Assembly (NCBI GenBank): GCA_903919215.1
Contig: CAIXHI010000352.1
Span: 1 to 8,851, forward strand
Source of the DNA: an uncultured Acidimicrobiaceae bacterium
GTDB lineage: Bacteria; Actinomycetota; Acidimicrobiia; Acidimicrobiales; Ilumatobacteraceae
Reading direction: 5' to 3'
DNA: 8,851 nucleotides
The first letter of the stretch is position 1, and the number at the start of each line of letters is the position of its first letter. The position numbers and the translations under genes were made by a program. Shown piece by piece: positions 6,839 through 8,851 of the stretch. Below the pieces are notes generated by a model that was given only the letters and a program-made list of their open reading frames with translations, ran no database searches and was not told where the DNA came from.

Positions 6839-7246
6839 TCAATGAGGTCCTGCAGCGATGACTCGTGGGCGCACTACGTCGAGAACCTGTCGAGCTACGC
6901 CGATCGCCGTCACAGCATCGGTGTGCGTAGCTTCATCTAAGTCGGCCGGATACCGGCCCTCGATCGACCAGCGAGTCAGCTCGGGGAGTTGAAGAATGCC
7001 GAAGGCCTTCCCCTCATCGTCCGGCAGTCTCTGCGCCAGCCGGTCGAGATCATGCAGCTTGGGCGGATCGATGTCGCGCAAGACCAGCAGCGCCTTGAGC
7101 GCCTTCTCGGCTGCCTGGTGTGCCCAGACGCACGCGCCGCGCGCCACCACATCAGCGTCAGCCGCTGTGTGCTCAGCGAGAGCAAGATCCTCGTCGGCCC
7201 AGCGCAACCATCGGCGAGCGATGTCTGTGCGATCAGGCGGCGACAA
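6839..7246 (-). CDS. HEPN-domain protein, putative RNase toxin
   Basis: Small helical protein of 135 residues from TTG 7246. The HEPN core is evident: IARRWLRWADEDLALAEHT (helix 1), ARGACVWAHQAAEKALKALL (helix 2) and LHDLDRLAQRL. The conserved RNase-type R-X4-6-H motif is present as Arg36-X6-His43. The RX4HXY motif of HepT is only partly matched: the Tyr that MntA AMPylates is absent (His43-Gln44-Ala45) and the only tyrosine is Tyr99 in EGRYPADLDEA. The start rests on AAGGGAGGG just upstream and on the first helix; it overlaps the preceding MNT gene by 14 bases, so the two are translationally coupled. HEPN/MNT pairs are known toxin-antitoxin modules in which HEPN cleaves RNA and MNT neutralises it; toxicity here is inferred. 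HEPN proteins without RNase activity exist, so a non-toxic partner role remains possible. Confidence 0.85.
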   Translation of the reverse strand: MSPPDRTDIARRWLRWADEDLALAEHTAADADVVARGACVWAHQAAEKALKALLVLRDIDPPKLHDLDRLAQRLPDDEGKAFGILQLPELTRWSIEGRYPADLDEATHTDAVTAIGVARQVLDVVRPRVIAAGPH

Positions 7247-8096
7247 GGACCCTCCCTTCGCGCAATGCGGCGCGCACGACGCCGGGTACGCTCGCCTCTT
7301 CGTCGAGCCTCGCCGGGTCGACAACAGTGATGTCGACCGGGACCGGCATGTCGCGAAGCTCATTGAGCACGCGTACCGAGGCGTCATGACGGCGGCCGAC
7401 GATCGGCATGACGACAAGCAGATCGATGTCTGAGTCGGGGCCGTCATCGCCGCGTGCGACCGAGCCGTAGAGCACGATGCGGCTGGCGTCGCACCGCTCG
7501 ACAATTCGGTCGGCGACTCGTGAAGCCCATGCGACGAGCGACCGTCCGTCGTACAGCACCTTGCCGTCGATCAGCTCCACACGAGGTCGCTCCATTGCCA
7601 CATTGTCGGGCCTCGGAGCGAACGCGCTAGACGACGATGGCATCTTGGGCCGGCCGCCGGCTTCACCGCGGACGCGAACAGCCGAAGTCGTCGGGATGCC
7701 ATCGACCACAGTGATGTCGCCGTGAGAGAGGTCCTCGCGCCAGATTCGTATTCCGTCGAGACCGGCGCGTCGTACCCGTGCCGAGGTGGGAACCGACAAC
7801 TCGATCGTCTCCGGCGGAGTGTCGGTCGAGCCATGGAGGTAGCCGGACGATGCGTGCGACACGACGGCACCGTGGCCGACCCTCATGACGGCGGCTGCAA
7901 GATGGTCGTACTTGCCGATGGGGAGCTGGGGGATGCGGTACAGACCTCGGCCCCACCGTTCGAGCTGCCCTCGCGCAAGCATGACCGGCAGGCGTGCAGG
8001 ATCCACTCCGGCGACCGCGGCCGTGTCGGGCGTGACAAAGCCATGCTGCCCAACAGCAACCTCCAGGAGGCGTGCGAATGTCGAACCCTCAGTCAT
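7233..8096 (-). CDS. Fusion of AbiEi-type antitoxin N-terminal region with a MntA-type minimal nucleotidyltransferase
   Basis: A 287-residue chimeric protein. Residues about 5-138 match the AbiEi-family antitoxin layout: a winged helix (VTPDTAAVAGVDPARLPVML, then LERWGRGLYRIP), then a segment with AVVSHASSGYLHG, ETIELSVPTSARVRR and DITVVDGIPTTS. Where AbiEi proteins normally continue into their C-terminal domain, the sequence passes into a Ser/Pro-rich linker (about 140-168). Residues about 169-287 are a minimal nucleotidyltransferase with VLYGSVARGDDGPDSDIDLLVV, an exact GSX10DXD (Gly211, Ser212, Asp223, Asp225) and a third carboxylate Asp255. MNT antitoxins of this type can AMPylate HEPN toxins, and AbiEi domains can repress their own operon. 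An internal ATG at 7595 (Met168) could yield a separate MNT protein but has no Shine-Dalgarno. The ATG at 8096 has TATGAT six bases upstream. It overlaps HEPN by 14 bases, so an antitoxin role is inferred. Confidence 0.85.
   Translation of the reverse strand: MTEGSTFARLLEVAVGQHGFVTPDTAAVAGVDPARLPVMLARGQLERWGRGLYRIPQLPIGKYDHLAAAVMRVGHGAVVSHASSGYLHGSTDTPPETIELSVPTSARVRRAGLDGIRIWREDLSHGDITVVDGIPTTSAVRVRGEAGGRPKMPSSSSAFAPRPDNVAMERPRVELIDGKVLYDGRSLVAWASRVADRIVERCDASRIVLYGSVARGDDGPDSDIDLLVVMPIVGRRHDASVRVLNELRDMPVPVDITVVDPARLDEEASVPGVVRAALREGRVLVAA
7250..7258 (-). promoter_or_regulatory. Ribosome binding site deciding the TTG start of the HEPN gene
   Basis: On the minus strand AAGGGAGGG precedes the TTG at 7246 by three bases, inside the end of the MNT gene. 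Spacing is a little short, but no ATG or GTG fits the HEPN N-terminus better. Confidence 0.5.
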
Positions 8097-8102
8097 GCCA
8101 AG

Positions 8103-8131
8103 ATCATATCGCTAGGAGATGATTATGACCA
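8103..8131 (-). promoter_or_regulatory. Putative promoter of the AbiEi-MNT/HEPN pair, leaderless
   Basis: On the minus strand TGGTCA (8131-8126), a 17-base spacer and TATGAT (8108-8103) resemble a sigma-70-type promoter. TATGAT ends six bases before the ATG at 8096. It lies in the last codons of the upstream wHTH-nucleotidyltransferase gene, so the pair may be transcribed alone or by read-through. Confidence 0.5.
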
Positions 8132-8703
8132 GAGGGCACCTCGACGAGCGGTCCACTGGTGATCTGGTCGAGAATGGGGTTACAGCCGCGGGTGGCGAAC
8201 TCGTCTCTACCGACGATCATCGGGCTCACCTCCACGCCGTACTGCCCGGACAGATCCAAGCAGACGGATGTGACGGCGTAGTCGTCCGGTGTGCCCACCA
8301 CCAAGACATCGACATCGCGGGGCGTCGAGCCAGGCTCGCCGAGGTGGCGGCGGGCCCAGGAACCGAACACCAGCACTCGCTCGACACCGTCCACCGCATA
8401 GAGATGCTTGAGGTCGACGAGCGGGCCGACGGTGAGGTCGACGAGGGTGCGCAAAGCGGTGATCGCCGGGTGGTCGTCGACGATCGCGAGCACCTTGTTC
8501 CGCCCGACGACCTCCTGCCGGATGATGCCCGCAGCGAGCAGCCGGCGGGCTTCGGTGCTGACCTGCTGACGCGTCAGACCGAAGCGTTCGGCAATGGCCG
8601 AGGCCGTGCGCGCGTGCGCGTCGTAGAACAGGCAGTAGAGCAGCGCCGGCTGCGCATCGCTGCCCCAGATCGGCATCGCTTCCGTTGTGGCGGTCTGTCC
8701 CAT
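8104..8703 (-). CDS. Winged-helix DNA-binding protein with nucleotidyltransferase-fold domain
   Basis: A 199-residue two-domain protein. Residues about 17-75 form a winged helix-turn-helix of ArsR/MarR-like pattern (ASAIAERFGLTRQQVSTEAR as the HTH, then a wing around VVGRNKVLAI). Residues about 95-175 carry a nucleotidyltransferase fold: VERVLVFGSWARR, then DVDVLVVG after an insertion, giving GSX14DXD (Gly114, Ser115, Asp130, Asp132), four residues longer than GSX10DXD; Glu158 in YGVEVSPM may be the third carboxylate. Activity is therefore uncertain. Such wHTH-NTase proteins are often found with HEPN or other toxins and may act as repressor plus antitoxin. The ATG at 8703 is supported by a promoter ending eight bases upstream. 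Its stop is only seven bases before the AbiEi-MNT start, so the three genes probably form one operon. Role in the cassette is inferred from context. Confidence 0.8.
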   Translation of the reverse strand: MGQTATTEAMPIWGSDAQPALLYCLFYDAHARTASAIAERFGLTRQQVSTEARRLLAAGIIRQEVVGRNKVLAIVDDHPAITALRTLVDLTVGPLVDLKHLYAVDGVERVLVFGSWARRHLGEPGSTPRDVDVLVVGTPDDYAVTSVCLDLSGQYGVEVSPMIVGRDEFATRGCNPILDQITSGPLVEVPSGHNHLLAI

Positions 8704-8711
8704 GCTCCGCC

Positions 8712-8740
8712 AGTGTATCTCTATTCATTACATATGTCAC
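8712..8740 (-). promoter_or_regulatory. Sigma-70-type promoter of the accessory cassette
   Basis: On the minus strand GTGACA (8740-8735, five of six matches to TTGACA), a spacer of exactly 17 bases, and TACACT (8717-8712) lie eight bases before the ATG at 8703. Transcription would start within a few bases of the start codon. The region is strikingly AT-rich for this window. Confidence 0.65.
8730..8737. promoter_or_regulatory. Candidate operator palindrome overlapping the -35 region
   Basis: ACATATGT is a perfect 8-bp palindrome, extendable with one mismatch to TTACATATGTCA. It overlaps the -35 hexamer, a position where binding by one of the winged-helix proteins encoded just downstream would repress the cassette. 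The binding is inference. Confidence 0.3.
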
Positions 8741-8788
8741 GAATAACGGTACATTCCACAGCCTGCTTGAGTCTTCCTACAACGACCA

Positions 8789-8809
8789 GGCGACGGCGGA
8801 CTCGTCGCC
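8789..8809. repeat. 7-bp inverted repeat (stem-loop)
   Basis: GGCGACG (8789-8795) and CGTCGCC (8803-8809) are exact reverse complements around a 7-base loop. No T-run follows on either strand, so termination is doubtful. It lies in the gene-free 8741-8851 stretch. Confidence 0.4.
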
Positions 8810-8830
8810 GACACCCCTACAAGCAACTGC

Positions 8831-8851
8831 GGCCACCCCTGGAGGGCGGCC
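8831..8851. repeat. Imperfect GC-rich inverted repeat at the window edge
   Basis: GGCCACCC (8831-8838) and GGGCGGCC (8844-8851) pair at seven of eight positions around a 5-base loop. The window ends inside it, so a terminator tail or longer repeat cannot be judged. Confidence 0.35.

Noticed and set aside
6698..6940. Plus-strand 80-codon frame in the region between the convergent blocks
   Set aside because: It overlaps the HEPN C-terminus antisense, has no Shine-Dalgarno and shows no conserved pattern.
8207..8740. Minus-strand 177-codon frame starting upstream of the wHTH-nucleotidyltransferase
   Set aside because: It would begin inside the promoter and its product is Arg/Gly/Pro-rich; the frame starting at 8703 encodes two recognisable domains.
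6409..8851. Transposon, CRISPR array or tRNA-type attachment site marking a mobile island
   Set aside because: I found no transposase or integrase motif, no regularly spaced repeats and no tRNA-like fold; island boundaries cannot be set from this window.

Overview
The window is a high-GC bacterial chromosome segment whose codon choice, short spacings and TAnnnT boxes six bases before several ATG starts (a leaderless layout) suggest an actinobacterium. An aquatic Acidimicrobiia-type lineage is my inference, supported by the heliorhodopsin; no rRNA or other marker gene is present to prove it.

Layout. Bases 1-6330 carry six plus-strand genes: a DHRS12-like short-chain dehydrogenase (5' end cut by the window), an RlmA-type 23S rRNA guanine-N1 methyltransferase overlapping it by four bases, an acyl-CoA dehydrogenase, a secreted lipoprotein esterase of the PHB depolymerase/feruloyl esterase type, a two-domain SDR-DUF2867 oxidoreductase, and a heliorhodopsin. 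The last two are translationally coupled through an ATGA overlap with a strong Shine-Dalgarno. A hairpin at 6371-6408 closes this block and can also serve the opposing genes.

Bases 6409-8740 are an accessory block on the minus strand. Read in transcription order it holds a winged-helix/nucleotidyltransferase protein with a good promoter, a chimeric protein joining an AbiEi-type antitoxin N-terminus to a MntA-type minimal nucleotidyltransferase, a HEPN-domain protein overlapping it by 14 bases, and an unrecognised reading frame that appears broken near its 3' end. I read this as a composite toxin-antitoxin or defence cassette: HEPN as the putative RNase toxin, the nucleotidyltransferases as candidate antitoxins, and the winged-helix domains as candidate autoregulators. 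Bases 8741-8851 show no gene, only two small inverted repeats.

The two points most worth following are the heliorhodopsin coupled to an SDR-DUF2867 enzyme, and the AbiEi-MNT fusion paired with HEPN, preceded by a second nucleotidyltransferase. The other four plus-strand genes look like ordinary housekeeping or catabolic genes.
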